The notes beneath the pieces were generated by a model. That model saw nothing but the letters and a program-made list of their open reading frames with translations. It did no database searches and was not told the origin of the DNA. Below, piece by piece: positions 1 to 7,054 of a stretch of 7,436 nt of DNA (its first letter is position 1; the number at the start of each line of letters is the position of its first letter). Source of the stretch: Nitrosomonas sp. (GTDB taxonomy: Bacteria; Pseudomonadota; Gammaproteobacteria; Burkholderiales; Nitrosomonadaceae); the NCBI GenBank assembly GCA_005779435.1, contig SXJH01000145.1, forward strand, positions 1 through 7,436, written 5' to 3'. Position numbers and translations under genes: made by a program.

Positions 1-2499
1 CGGCTTTGAATAAAAATAGCCTTGCGCATAATCGCACCCGAATTGAATCAACAAATCCCGTTGCGCCATCGTTTCAACACCCTCCGCGACTGTTTTAATC
101 CCCAGTTTATGCGCCATCACGATGATCGCTTCGACAAGCGCGCGGTCGGTGCCGTCGTGTTCCAGCTGGTGAATGAAAGAGCGGTCGATCTTAATATAAT
201 CGATATGAAATTTCTTCAAATAGGACAACGACGAAAAGCCGGTGCCAAAATCGTCGATCGCCACTTCGATGCCGTTACGCTGAAAATCCGCCAGGTGCTT
301 TCGCACCGTATCCGAATCTTTCAACAACAAACCTTCGGTAATTTCCACATTGATACAATTTCCCGGCAACCCAAACCCTTCCAGTTGCCCGATCCATTGC
401 TGCGCATTGGCATGCTTGAATTGAAGCGGCGACATGTTGACGCTGATTTGCATGTCGCAACCCAGCGATTGCCTGCATTGATCGATCAACGCGATCGATC
501 GGTTAAAAACAAATTCGCCGATGTCGTGAATCAAGCCGCTTTGCTCCGCCAGCGGAATAAAGACAGCCGGGCTGATGAATCCTTTGTGCGGATGATTCCA
601 GCGCAGCAGCGCTTCCGCTTTAATCGGCGCATCGTTCTTTTGCAGCGACTGGATAGGCTGGTAAAAGACTTGCAATTCGCGATTGCCGAGAGCATGGCGC
701 AGGTCTCTGATGAGAATGAGTTTTTCATGTGCTTGTTGCTGCATCGACAAGGTAAAAAAACAAAAGCGATTGCGCCCTTCGGTTTTTGCAGCATACATCG
801 CTTGATCGGCGTGTTTCATCAGGCTCTTGATATCGAACGCGTCTTGCCGGTAGATAGCGATGCCGATACTCACCGAGACGAAATAATCCGTTTGGTTTTG
901 TTCCAAATTAAACGGTTTACTCATTTTCAATACAAACTCCTGTGCAACGGCCTCAATTTGCTGCGCGCTCTCCATGTCCGGCAGAGTCGCCGCAAATTCG
1001 TCTCCCCCCAATCGGGCAATGGTGCCGTGCGTGCAAGATGCGAGACGATGAGATACTTCGCGCAGCAGTTCGTCGCCTTTGTCGTGACCCAGGGTATCGT
1101 TGATATCTTTGAAGTGATCCACATCGAGAAACAGCACTGCCAGCAACGAATGATCGTTATCGGATTTTACAATTTCCTGCTTTAGATGTTCTTTGAACAA
1201 ACTCCGATTCGGCAATCCGGTCAATTGGTCGTAATTGGCTTGGTACAGGATCAGTTCGTCGTTTTTCTTTTTCTCGGTGATGTCGGTAAACTGCGCCACA
1301 TGGTGCTCGACCCGTCCCTCCTGATTCCGGATGACGCTGACGCTCAACCATTTGGCATGAACGGCGCCATCTTTGCGTCGATCCCAAATTTCGCCTTGCC
1401 AGTAGCCGCTATCGGCAAGTTGCCGCCACATTTTTTTATAAAAGTTTTTATCGTGCCGTCCCGATTGAAACATGCTTGGATTTTTGCCGACCACGTCGGT
1501 CAACTCATAGCCCGTCATGCGAGTGAACGCCGGATTAACTTGCGTGATCAGATTGTCTTTGTCGGTCACCATGACGGCTTCGTTGCTGAATTGATAGAGC
1601 GTCATCGCCAGCCGCATGGAATCTTGCAATTGCTTTTGCGGTGTTATATCGACCAATACGCCATGCCAGCGCGTACTGCCATCGGCATCCCTTTGCGGCA
1701 ATGCGTGGCCGCGTATCCATTTGTCGCCGGCTGGCGTTTGCATCGGAAATTCATGCAGCCACGACTCCAATTTCTCCTTCGAGACGCGAAGCGATGCTTC
1801 CAAATCGATCAACGCGCCACCGGGTATTTTTTGAAAGAAAGCTTCGGCATCCGCCATGCATGCAGCGGGCGATAACCCGGTTAAATCGGCGATGCCGTTG
1901 CTGACGAAAGTAAATGAAAGTCGATCGGCCGTATCGGCCTTCAGTTCATAGACAGCGCCCGGCACACTGGCGACGAGATTGCCGAAACGCTTTTCGCTGG
2001 CAAACAACTCGTGCGTACGTTGATCGATCGCAAGCTCAAGTTTCGCTTGACGCGCTTGCTGCTCCGCCTCGATCTTTTTGCGCGCCGTAATATCGCGAAA
2101 TATTCCGCGCGTCGCAACAGGTTTTCGATCGATAGAAAAAAGCGATACGTTGCCTTCCGCAACGATGGTATCCCCGCCTTTAGTCACAAATGGAATCTCG
2201 ATCAGTCCGACAGTTGCGCCGTTCATCAAGCGGCAAATAATTTCCCGGCAGGCCGCGTGATGATCGGGATGGATAACATCCATGACATTCAAAGCCTGTG
2301 TTTCCGCTTGCGTATAACCAAGCGTATCGCGCCATGCGCGATTAACGTACAGGAATCGTCCGTCCGGCGTAATGCTCTGAATCAAATCTTTTGTATCTTC
2401 AAACAATCGATTCAGTTGGTCTTCGCTAAGAATATTTCTAGCAGAAGTTGCCACGCCTTCTGTGGAGGATTTATCTGACAGAATAACGGAGGTATTCAT
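1..2499 (-). CDS. PAS-PAS-PAS-GGDEF-EAL cyclic-di-GMP signalling protein (3' end cut by window edge)
   Basis: A continuous frame of 833 codons runs from ATG at 2499 off the left edge. I translated it by hand. PAS 1 spans about residues 25-143, with a charged linker of probable helix at 140-172. PAS 2 is about 171-290 and PAS 3 about 295-411, which has the common SGRHD motif. GGDEF is about 415-585, with the GGDEF signature at 498-502 and metal-binding Asp459. EAL runs from about 600, with EAL at 629-631, Asn688, Glu719, Asp749-Asp750 (DDFGTG), Lys770, Glu806 and Gln826 all present, so phosphodiesterase activity is likely. The signature loop needed for cyclase activity is also intact. The RxxD inhibitory site is replaced by CTHG at 489-492. 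No membrane segment or signal peptide is seen, so the protein is probably cytoplasmic. About 15-25 residues should be missing. The start follows an in-frame stop about 40 bases upstream; the ribosome site is weak (TGGA, 8 bases before ATG). Net activity and the PAS ligands cannot be told from sequence. Confidence 0.95.
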   Translation of the reverse strand, partial: MNTSVILSDKSSTEGVATSARNILSEDQLNRLFEDTKDLIQSITPDGRFLYVNRAWRDTLGYTQAETQALNVMDVIHPDHHAACREIICRLMNGATVGLIEIPFVTKGGDTIVAEGNVSLFSIDRKPVATRGIFRDITARKKIEAEQQARQAKLELAIDQRTHELFASEKRFGNLVASVPGAVYELKADTADRLSFTFVSNGIADLTGLSPAACMADAEAFFQKIPGGALIDLEASLRVSKEKLESWLHEFPMQTPAGDKWIRGHALPQRDADGSTRWHGVLVDITPQKQLQDSMRLAMTLYQFSNEAVMVTDKDNLITQVNPAFTRMTGYELTDVVGKNPSMFQSGRHDKNFYKKMWRQLADSGYWQGEIWDRRKDGAVHAKWLSVSVIRNQEGRVEHHVAQFTDITEKKKNDELILYQANYDQLTGLPNRSLFKEHLKQEIVKSDNDHSLLAVLFLDVDHFKDINDTLGHDKGDELLREVSHRLASCTHGTIARLGGDEFAATLPDMESAQQIEAVAQEFVLKMSKPFNLEQNQTDYFVSVSIGIAIYRQDAFDIKSLMKHADQAMYAAKTEGRNRFCFFTLSMQQQAHEKLILIRDLRHALGNRELQVFYQPIQSLQKNDAPIKAEALLRWNHPHKGFISPAVFIPLAEQSGLIHDIGEFVFNRSIALIDQCRQSLGCDMQISVNMSPLQFKHANAQQWIGQLEGFGLPGNCINVEITEGLLLKDSDTVRKHLADFQRNGIEVAIDDFGTGFSSLSYLKKFHIDYIKIDRSFIHQLEHDGTDRALVEAIIVMAHKLGIKTVAEGVETMAQRDLLIQFGCDYAQGYFYSKP

Positions 2500-2525
2500 G
2501 TAAAAAATCCATTTGCAAATGCTTT

Positions 2526-2557
2526 TTTATATTAAGGAAACGCTGATTAATTCTGAA
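2526..2557 (-). promoter_or_regulatory. Possible sigma-70 promoter for the GGDEF-EAL gene
   Basis: Read on the minus strand, TTCAGA (2557 to 2552) lies 17 bases before TAATAT (2534 to 2529). An overlapping TATAAA (2531 to 2526) is a better -10 but has no partner at good spacing. The leader to the ATG would be about 20-25 bases. The -35 lies within the palindromic element and the -10 spans its edge, so the element may have supplied or disrupted this promoter. Each box matches consensus at only four positions, so this is tentative. Confidence 0.3.
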
Positions 2558-2649
2558 TTCGTCATTCCGGCGAAGGCCGGAATCCAGAAAAATCAAAGAA
2601 CTGGACACTGTCTTTCGCCGATGTGATGAATTAATCGGTGTTTTTTTAA
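2532..2649. repeat. MITE-like palindromic element with 22-bp imperfect terminal inverted repeats
   Basis: Positions 2532-2553 pair with 2628-2649. The inner nine bases (GATTAATTC at 2545-2553 and GAATTAATC at 2628-2636) match perfectly. Over the full 22 bp there are 18 Watson-Crick pairs, and the four others (2536, 2537, 2542 and 2544 with their partners) would all be G-U pairs in a plus-strand transcript. Inside lies the 20-bp palindrome at 2564-2583, a TCCAG/CTGGA pair (2583-2587, 2601-2605) and a CGGCGAA/TTCGCCG pair (2568-2574, 2614-2620). The ends are flanked by ATA on both sides (2529-2531, 2650-2652), which could be a short target duplication or chance in AT-rich DNA. There is no coding capacity, so if mobile it would depend on a transposase elsewhere. 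The boundaries are inferred from pairing alone, since only one copy is in view. Confidence 0.55.
2564..2583. repeat. dRS3-like 20-bp palindrome
   Basis: ATTCCGGC at 2564-2571 and GCCGGAAT at 2576-2583 form a perfect 8-bp inverted repeat around the tetraloop GAAG. With the flanking GTC on the left and CCAG on the right it matches the general pattern of the dRS3-type repeats (ATTCC...GGAAT) known in Neisseria and similar dispersed repeats in other proteobacteria. No T-run follows on either strand, so it does not look like an intrinsic terminator. It sits inside the larger element, off-centre. Confidence 0.65.
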
Positions 2650-2760
2650 ATATGACAGACAATAAGTTTGTTACGGCAAAAATCGGCGCTAATTTAACCA
2701 TACCCATCGATTTCTTACAAAGAAAATTCGATACGGCTGCATCGGCGCAACATCGCCTCG

Positions 2761-2786
2761 CGCTGCGGCGTTTCAACGCCGCAGCG
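2761..2786. repeat. Perfect 10-bp inverted repeat (hairpin) upstream of ilvE
   Basis: CGCTGCGGCG (2761-2770) and CGCCGCAGCG (2777-2786) are exact reverse complements separated by TTTCAA. The hairpin lies about 50 bases before the ilvE start. It is followed on the plus strand by AAAATAAG and on the minus strand by GC-rich sequence, so neither direction has the U-run of an intrinsic terminator. Its position over the likely -35 region would suit an operator or a structural element, but I recognise no known regulator site. Confidence 0.6.
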
Positions 2787-2801
2787 AAAATAAGTTAGAA
2801 T
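2772..2801 (+). promoter_or_regulatory. Possible sigma-70 promoter for ilvE and the downstream genes
   Basis: TAGAAT at 2796-2801 is a good -10 candidate. The best -35 at an 18-base spacing is TTCAAC (2772-2777), which is weak and falls in the loop and right arm of the 10-bp inverted repeat. The transcript would begin near 2808, giving a leader of about 27 bases. A protein bound to the inverted repeat would block or help polymerase here; that is inference only. Confidence 0.3.
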
Positions 2802-2822
2802 ATCCGCTTTTAGACTTTTATC

Positions 2823-2827
2823 GGGAG
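2823..2827 (+). promoter_or_regulatory. Ribosome binding site that fixes the ilvE start
   Basis: GGGAG ends seven bases before ATG at 2835. Two in-frame ATG codons occur (2835 and 2841); the spacing favours the first, since the second would be 13 bases away. Confidence 0.7.
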
Positions 2828-2834
2828 TTCCTGA

Positions 2835-3755
2835 ATGTCAATGGCTGACCGTGACGGCGTAATCTGGTATGACGGGAAGATGGTTCCCTGGCGGGATGCC
2901 AACACGCATGTACTTACCCATACGCTGCATTATGGCTTGGGTGTTTTTGAAGGCTTGCGCGCGTATGAAACCGCGCAAGGCCCGGCGATTTTCCGCCTGC
3001 AAGAGCACACCGACCGCTTGTTCAATTCGGCGCATATTTTCATGATGAAAATACCTTACGACAAAGCCACGCTGATGCAAGCGCAATGCGATGTGGTAAA
3101 GCAAAACAAGCTGTCGTCCGCGTATATCCGCCCGATTGCCTTTTACGGCGCCGAGGCGATGGGACTTTCCGCCAGAACGCTGTCGGTGCATGTCGCCATC
3201 GCGGCCTGGTCGTGGGGCACTTACTTAGGACCGGAAGCGCTTGAAAACGGCATTCGCGTCAAAACCTCGTCGTTCACCCGTCATCATGTCAACATCAACA
3301 TGTGCCGCGCCAAATCGGTTACGACGTATGCCAATTCCATTCTGGCAAACCAGGAGGTTGCGATCAACGGCTACGATGAAGCGTTGCTGCTGGATGTCGA
3401 AGGTTATGTTGCCGAAGGTTCCGGCGAGAATATTTTTATCGTCAAGCAAGGCAAGCTTTATACGCCGGATTTGACTTCGTGCCTGGAAGGCATCACCCGC
3501 GCGTCCATTTTGGAATTGGCGAGCGAATTGGGCATTCCGGTGATTGAAAAACGCATTACCCGCGATGAAATTTACTGCGCGGACGAGGCGTTCTTTACCG
3601 GAACCGCCGCCGAAGTAACGCCGATTCGCGAACTGGATAACCGCATCGTCGGGCAGGGCAAGCGCGGCCCGATTACGGAGAAGATTCAAACCCTATTTTT
3701 CGATTGTGTCAAAGGCCGGGCGAAAAATCACGCCGACTGGCTGACTTTGGTTTAA
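2835..3755 (+). CDS. ilvE: Branched-chain amino acid aminotransferase
   Basis: A 306-residue fold-type-IV PLP aminotransferase, close to the usual size of about 305-310. It moves the amino group between leucine, isoleucine or valine and 2-oxoglutarate in the cytoplasm, as the last step of branched-chain amino acid synthesis. The N-terminus carries the typical IWYDGKMVPW segment and the HYGLGVFEGLR motif (about 32-42). The probable Schiff-base lysine is Lys160 in the CRAKSVTTYAN segment. EGSGEN (194-199) holds the glutamate that contacts the PLP ring nitrogen. TGTAAEVTPI (255-264) is the C-terminal phosphate-binding signature, followed by the GPITEKIQ segment. It is the first of five close-set plus-strand genes and has the best ribosome site among them. 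D-amino-acid transaminase and aminodeoxychorismate lyase share the fold, but the length and motifs fit IlvE best. Confidence 0.96.
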   Translation: MSMADRDGVIWYDGKMVPWRDANTHVLTHTLHYGLGVFEGLRAYETAQGPAIFRLQEHTDRLFNSAHIFMMKIPYDKATLMQAQCDVVKQNKLSSAYIRPIAFYGAEAMGLSARTLSVHVAIAAWSWGTYLGPEALENGIRVKTSSFTRHHVNINMCRAKSVTTYANSILANQEVAINGYDEALLLDVEGYVAEGSGENIFIVKQGKLYTPDLTSCLEGITRASILELASELGIPVIEKRITRDEIYCADEAFFTGTAAEVTPIRELDNRIVGQGKRGPITEKIQTLFFDCVKGRAKNHADWLTLV

Positions 3756-3777
3756 TACAGCTATTGGAGCACCAGCA

Positions 3778-3981
3778 ATGAATCAACAAACCCAAGATAA
3801 ATCGCGCGAGATTGAAGTCACCGTAGACGATTTGCCGCTGCATTGCCCGACACCGGCCATGCTGCTGTGGAATTCGCATCCGCGCGTTTTTTTACCCATC
3901 GAAGCGACCGGCGAAGCGCTTTGCCCTTATTGCGGCACGCACTATACGCTGAAAGGCGGCGCTGTCGCCGGACATCACTAA
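3778..3981 (+). CDS. Small CHCC zinc-finger protein (zf-CHCC family)
   Basis: A 67-residue protein with four likely zinc ligands, Cys23, His34, Cys49 and Cys52, in the arrangement LHCPTP, SHPRVFLPIE and ALCPYCGTHYTL. This matches the zf-CHCC family, which also includes the zinc-binding subunit of mitochondrial complex I (NDUFS6). The role of the short bacterial proteins is not established to my knowledge. The first 20 residues are polar and probably unstructured. A clear GGAG (3766-3769) lies eight bases before the ATG, and the gap from ilvE is 22 bases, so it is very likely co-transcribed. From memory, such a gene often follows ilvE in betaproteobacteria, which suggests a conserved pairing rather than a known functional link. 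Confidence 0.9.
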   Translation: MNQQTQDKSREIEVTVDDLPLHCPTPAMLLWNSHPRVFLPIEATGEALCPYCGTHYTLKGGAVAGHH

Positions 3982-3997
3982 TCCACATCCCGGACAA

Positions 3998-5377
3998 ATG
4001 ATGCCGACAATCCCGCACGAAATCTTCAAGGCGTATGACATTCGCGGAATTGTCGACAAAACCGTCACCCCTGAGAATGTCGAGAAAATCGGCCATGCTA
4101 TCGGTTCCGAAGCGCGCGCGCGCAATCTGACCGCCATCGCCATCGGCCGCGACGGCCGCTTATCCGGACCGGAATTGTCGCAAGCGCTGGCGCGCGGCAT
4201 CCGCAATAGCGGCATCGACGTGCTGGATGTCGGCATGGTGGCGACGCCGATGCTGTATTTCGCCGCGCATGAGCTATGCCGGTACTCAGGCGTCATGGTG
4301 ACGGGCAGCCACAATCCGCCCGAATATAACGGTTTCAAGATCGTGCTTGGCGGGCAAACCTTGGCTGCGGAAACGATTCAAGCCTTACGCTTGCGCATCG
4401 AAAACAACGATCTCAGCCACGGCGCAGGCAGCTATACCGAGCATGCCATCGCGGATCGTTACATAGCACGCATTACCGGCGACATCAAGCTCAACCGTCC
4501 GATCAAGGTCGTCGTGGATTGCGGCAATGGCGTGGCAGGCGCGTTCGCACCCATGCTATACCGGGGTTTGGGTTGCGAAGTGATTGAATTGTTTTGCGAT
4601 GTCGACGGTTCGTTTCCCAATCACCATCCCGATCCTTCCGTACCGGAAAATCTGAACGATGTGATTGCCGCATTGAAATCGACCGATGCGGAAATCGGCC
4701 TGGCTTTCGACGGCGACGGCGACCGGCTTGGCGTCGTGACCAAAAACGGCGCTATCGTCAACCCGGATCGCCAATTGATGCTATTTTCAGCCGATGTCCT
4801 GTCGCGCAATCCCGGCGGCAAAATCATTTTCGACGTCAAATGCACGCGAAATCTGGCACCTTGGATCAGCCAGCACGGCGGCACGCCGGTGATGTGGAAA
4901 ACCGGGCATTCGTTTATCAAATCCAAACTGATCGAAACCCAAGCGCTGCTGGCTGGCGAAATGAGCGGGCATATGTTTTTCAAAGAACGCTGGTACGGCT
5001 TTGACGATGGTTTATACGCCGGTGCGCGATTGCTCGAATTGCTGAGCCGCGAGGACGATATCGGCGCTACGCTCAACAACTTGCCCGATAGCCTTAACAC
5101 GCCGGAATTGCAAGTGCGCGTGGCGGAAGGCGAGAATCATGCGCTGATCGCACAATTGCAACGCGACGCCGTTTTCGATAATCCGCAACAAATCATTACC
5201 ACCGATGGATTGCGTGTTGAATATAGCGATGGATTCGGTTTGGCGCGCGCTTCCAATACCACGCCCGTCATCGTGCTGCGTTTCGAAGCGGATAATGCGG
5301 CGGCATTACAACGCATCCAGGAAGATTTCCGCCGCAATATCCTGCAAGCAAAACCGGATGCGCAATTGCCTTTCTAG
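3998..5377 (+). CDS. algC: Phosphomannomutase/phosphoglucomutase (AlgC type)
   Basis: A 459-residue alpha-D-phosphohexomutase, matching the roughly 460 residues of AlgC-type enzymes. It interconverts mannose-6-phosphate and mannose-1-phosphate (and the glucose equivalents) through a phosphoserine, feeding GDP-mannose and UDP-glucose for polysaccharide and lipopolysaccharide. KAYDIRGIV (11-19) opens domain 1; the active serine is Ser104 in TGSHNPPEYNG. The metal loop is DGDGDR (238-243), the sugar-binding loop is GEMSGH (320-325), and RASNTTP (417-423) is the C-terminal phosphate-binding loop. All four functional sites are intact. The start has two consecutive ATGs, at 3998 and 4001. The only Shine-Dalgarno-like bases (GGA, 3992-3994) are six bases from the second, so 4001 may be the true start. 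It begins 16 bases after the zinc-finger gene. Phosphoglucosamine mutase (GlmM) is a related alternative, but length and motifs favour AlgC/ManB. Confidence 0.94.
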   Translation: MMPTIPHEIFKAYDIRGIVDKTVTPENVEKIGHAIGSEARARNLTAIAIGRDGRLSGPELSQALARGIRNSGIDVLDVGMVATPMLYFAAHELCRYSGVMVTGSHNPPEYNGFKIVLGGQTLAAETIQALRLRIENNDLSHGAGSYTEHAIADRYIARITGDIKLNRPIKVVVDCGNGVAGAFAPMLYRGLGCEVIELFCDVDGSFPNHHPDPSVPENLNDVIAALKSTDAEIGLAFDGDGDRLGVVTKNGAIVNPDRQLMLFSADVLSRNPGGKIIFDVKCTRNLAPWISQHGGTPVMWKTGHSFIKSKLIETQALLAGEMSGHMFFKERWYGFDDGLYAGARLLELLSREDDIGATLNNLPDSLNTPELQVRVAEGENHALIAQLQRDAVFDNPQQIITTDGLRVEYSDGFGLARASNTTPVIVLRFEADNAAALQRIQEDFRRNILQAKPDAQLPF

Positions 5378-5401
5378 CACATCCGATCATACCGGCACAC
5401 C

Positions 5402-7054
5402 ATGCGCATCGCCATTGCTCAGATCAATTCCACGCTAGGCGATTTCGCCGGTAATGCCGCAAAAATCCTCGACGCCGTAAACCGGGCCCGGCAAGCCGGT
5501 GCCGAATTGATTGTCACTCCAGAACTTGCGTTATCCGGTTACCCTCCCGGCGATTTATTGCTGCGGGAAGCTTTTTATCGATTATGTCACGACACATTGA
5601 CCGGGCTTGCGCAAGCAATCGACGGCATTACGCTGATCGTGGGGCATCCCGATGCCCGGCAAGACAAGCTGTACAATGCCGCTTCGGTGATCCGCGACGG
5701 CAAAATCCTGCATACTTATCACAAGCGCATCCTCAACAAATCGCCGTTCTTCAACGAAAGCTATTACTTCGATGCCGGAACGCAGCCGTGTACATTCGAC
5801 TGCAATGGCATTCGCTGGGGGGTATTTATTTGCTCCGATTTCTGGTCGGGCCGGTTGCCTGCTGCGGCACATGCCGGTCATTGCGATATGTTACTGGTGC
5901 TGAGCGCATCGGCTTACCATGTCGGCAAACAGACTTCCCGTTATCAAGTGACCCACCGGTTCATCAAACACACCGGCATTCCGGTCGTTCACGCCAATCT
6001 GGTCGGCGGGCAAGACGAACTGGTTTTCGACGGCGCATCGTTTGCCATGAACGGACAAGGCGAACTCACACATCAGTGCGACGAATTTGCCGAAACCGTT
6101 GCAATCATTGAAATCGGAAACAAACAACCGATGCCAGGCACACTGCCGCCGGTGCAATCGCCGATTGCCGGCATTTATCGGGCGTTATGCTTGGGCGTGA
6201 AAGATTACGTGCGCAAAAACGGTTTCCCCGGCGCATTGCTGGGATTGTCCGGCGGCGTCGATTCCGCGCTAACACTGGCGATTGCCGTGGATGCCTTGGG
6301 CGCGGATCGGGTCGCAACCGTGATGATGCCGTCGCAATACACCGCTGCGATCAGTTTGGAGGATGCCGACGAGATGGCTGCGCTGCTGGGCGTTAAACAC
6401 CGCCAATCGGGCATTCAGTCGTTGTTCGATCAATTTCTGGCAACCGTTGTGGCGGATTTCCGGCTCTCGCCGGATGCCGCTGCAACGGGCGCCATGCCGG
6501 AAAATCTGCAAGCGCGGATTCGCGGCGCTTTATTGATGGCGCTGTCCAATCAGACCGGTTCGGTGGTGCTGACCACCGGCAACAAATCCGAAGTCGCAGT
6601 AGGTTACTGCACGTTGTACGGCGACATGGCGGGCGGTTTCGCAGTGCTGAAGGATGTCAGCAAAACCCTGGTATACCGATTGTGCGAATACCGCAACAGC
6701 ATCAGCCGCGTGATTCCGCAGCGCATCATTCAACGCGCCCCGTCCGCCGAATTGCGTCCGGATCAAACCGATCAGGACAGCTTGCCGCCATACGATATTC
6801 TGGACGCGATTATCGAGGCGTATGTCGAGAAAAATTGCACACCGGCTGAGATCGTCGCCATGAATTACAATGCCGCCGATGTCGCCAAGGTGATCCGCTT
6901 GATTCACATGAACGAATACAAGCGCCGACAATCCGCACCCGGCATTCGCATTACGCATTGCGACTTCGGTACTGCGTGGCATTATCCCGTCACATCCGGC
7001 TATAAAAACTGGTCAACCCTCGGTCTTTTTCCGGAACCGATAAAGCGCAAATGA
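5402..7054 (+). CDS. nadE: Glutamine-dependent NAD(+) synthetase
   Basis: A 550-residue two-domain enzyme, close to the usual 540-550. It amidates deamido-NAD to NAD with ATP, using ammonia released from glutamine by its own N-terminal nitrilase-fold domain. That domain (about 1-240) has the expected triad: Glu41 in TPELALSGYPP, Lys108 in TYHKRIL and Cys144 in FICSDFW. Its LVGGQDELVFDGASF segment (200-214) is typical. The synthetase domain (about 255-550) has the ATP loop SGGVDS (283-288), then TTGNKSE (391-397), GYCTLYGDMAGGFAVLKDV (401-419), SAELRPDQTDQDSLPPYD (448-465) and MNEYKRRQ (503-510). Several usually constant positions differ: LNKSPFFNES (111-120) replaces the expected LPNYGVFDE-like stretch, CSD replaces CED, and FGTAWHYP (522-529) replaces an FGRDRRYP-like segment. 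No clear ribosome site precedes the ATG. The gap from the mutase gene is 24 bases, consistent with one operon. Confidence 0.95.
   Translation: MRIAIAQINSTLGDFAGNAAKILDAVNRARQAGAELIVTPELALSGYPPGDLLLREAFYRLCHDTLTGLAQAIDGITLIVGHPDARQDKLYNAASVIRDGKILHTYHKRILNKSPFFNESYYFDAGTQPCTFDCNGIRWGVFICSDFWSGRLPAAAHAGHCDMLLVLSASAYHVGKQTSRYQVTHRFIKHTGIPVVHANLVGGQDELVFDGASFAMNGQGELTHQCDEFAETVAIIEIGNKQPMPGTLPPVQSPIAGIYRALCLGVKDYVRKNGFPGALLGLSGGVDSALTLAIAVDALGADRVATVMMPSQYTAAISLEDADEMAALLGVKHRQSGIQSLFDQFLATVVADFRLSPDAAATGAMPENLQARIRGALLMALSNQTGSVVLTTGNKSEVAVGYCTLYGDMAGGFAVLKDVSKTLVYRLCEYRNSISRVIPQRIIQRAPSAELRPDQTDQDSLPPYDILDAIIEAYVEKNCTPAEIVAMNYNAADVAKVIRLIHMNEYKRRQSAPGIRITHCDFGTAWHYPVTSGYKNWSTLGLFPEPIKRK

Larger units (their letters stand above)
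2500..2834. other. Divergent intergenic region between the GGDEF-EAL gene and ilvE
   Basis: This 335-bp stretch separates two divergently read genes, so it should carry promoters for both. I see a palindromic repeat element (2532-2649), a weak minus-strand promoter at its left edge, a perfect 10-bp hairpin (2761-2786) and a weak plus-strand promoter just before ilvE. Between 2650 and 2760 I see only a short imperfect inverted repeat (a TTTCTT/AAGAAA pair around 2711-2725) and nothing coding. An open frame on the minus strand at 2471-2776 crosses the repeat and overlaps the start of the GGDEF-EAL gene; it resembles no protein I know. Confidence 0.8.

Noticed and set aside
480..502. Clustered GATCGATC words resembling a repeat or HIP1-type motif
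   Set aside because: They fall inside the coding region and reflect common Ile/Asp/Arg codons; they are not spaced regularly.
22..1185. A 387-codon open frame on the plus strand, with further plus-strand frames at 1186-1875 and 2011-2478
   Set aside because: They lie antisense to the continuous PAS-GGDEF-EAL frame, which has clear catalytic motifs. Their translations resemble no family I know.
2471..2776. A 101-codon minus-strand frame across the intergenic region
   Set aside because: It runs through the palindromic repeat and overlaps the start of the GGDEF-EAL gene in another frame; the product has no recognisable feature.
2761..2786. Intrinsic terminator at the 10-bp hairpin
   Set aside because: No U-run follows on either strand, and no gene ends here in either direction.
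3225..3689. Long minus-strand frame antisense to ilvE
   Set aside because: The plus-strand frame has all the aminotransferase motifs; the antisense product has none.
5731..5775. Compensating frameshifts in nadE as the cause of the odd LNKSPFFNES stretch
   Set aside because: The neighbouring frame here reads IAVLQRK, which does not restore the usual NadE loop, so local frameshifting does not explain the difference.
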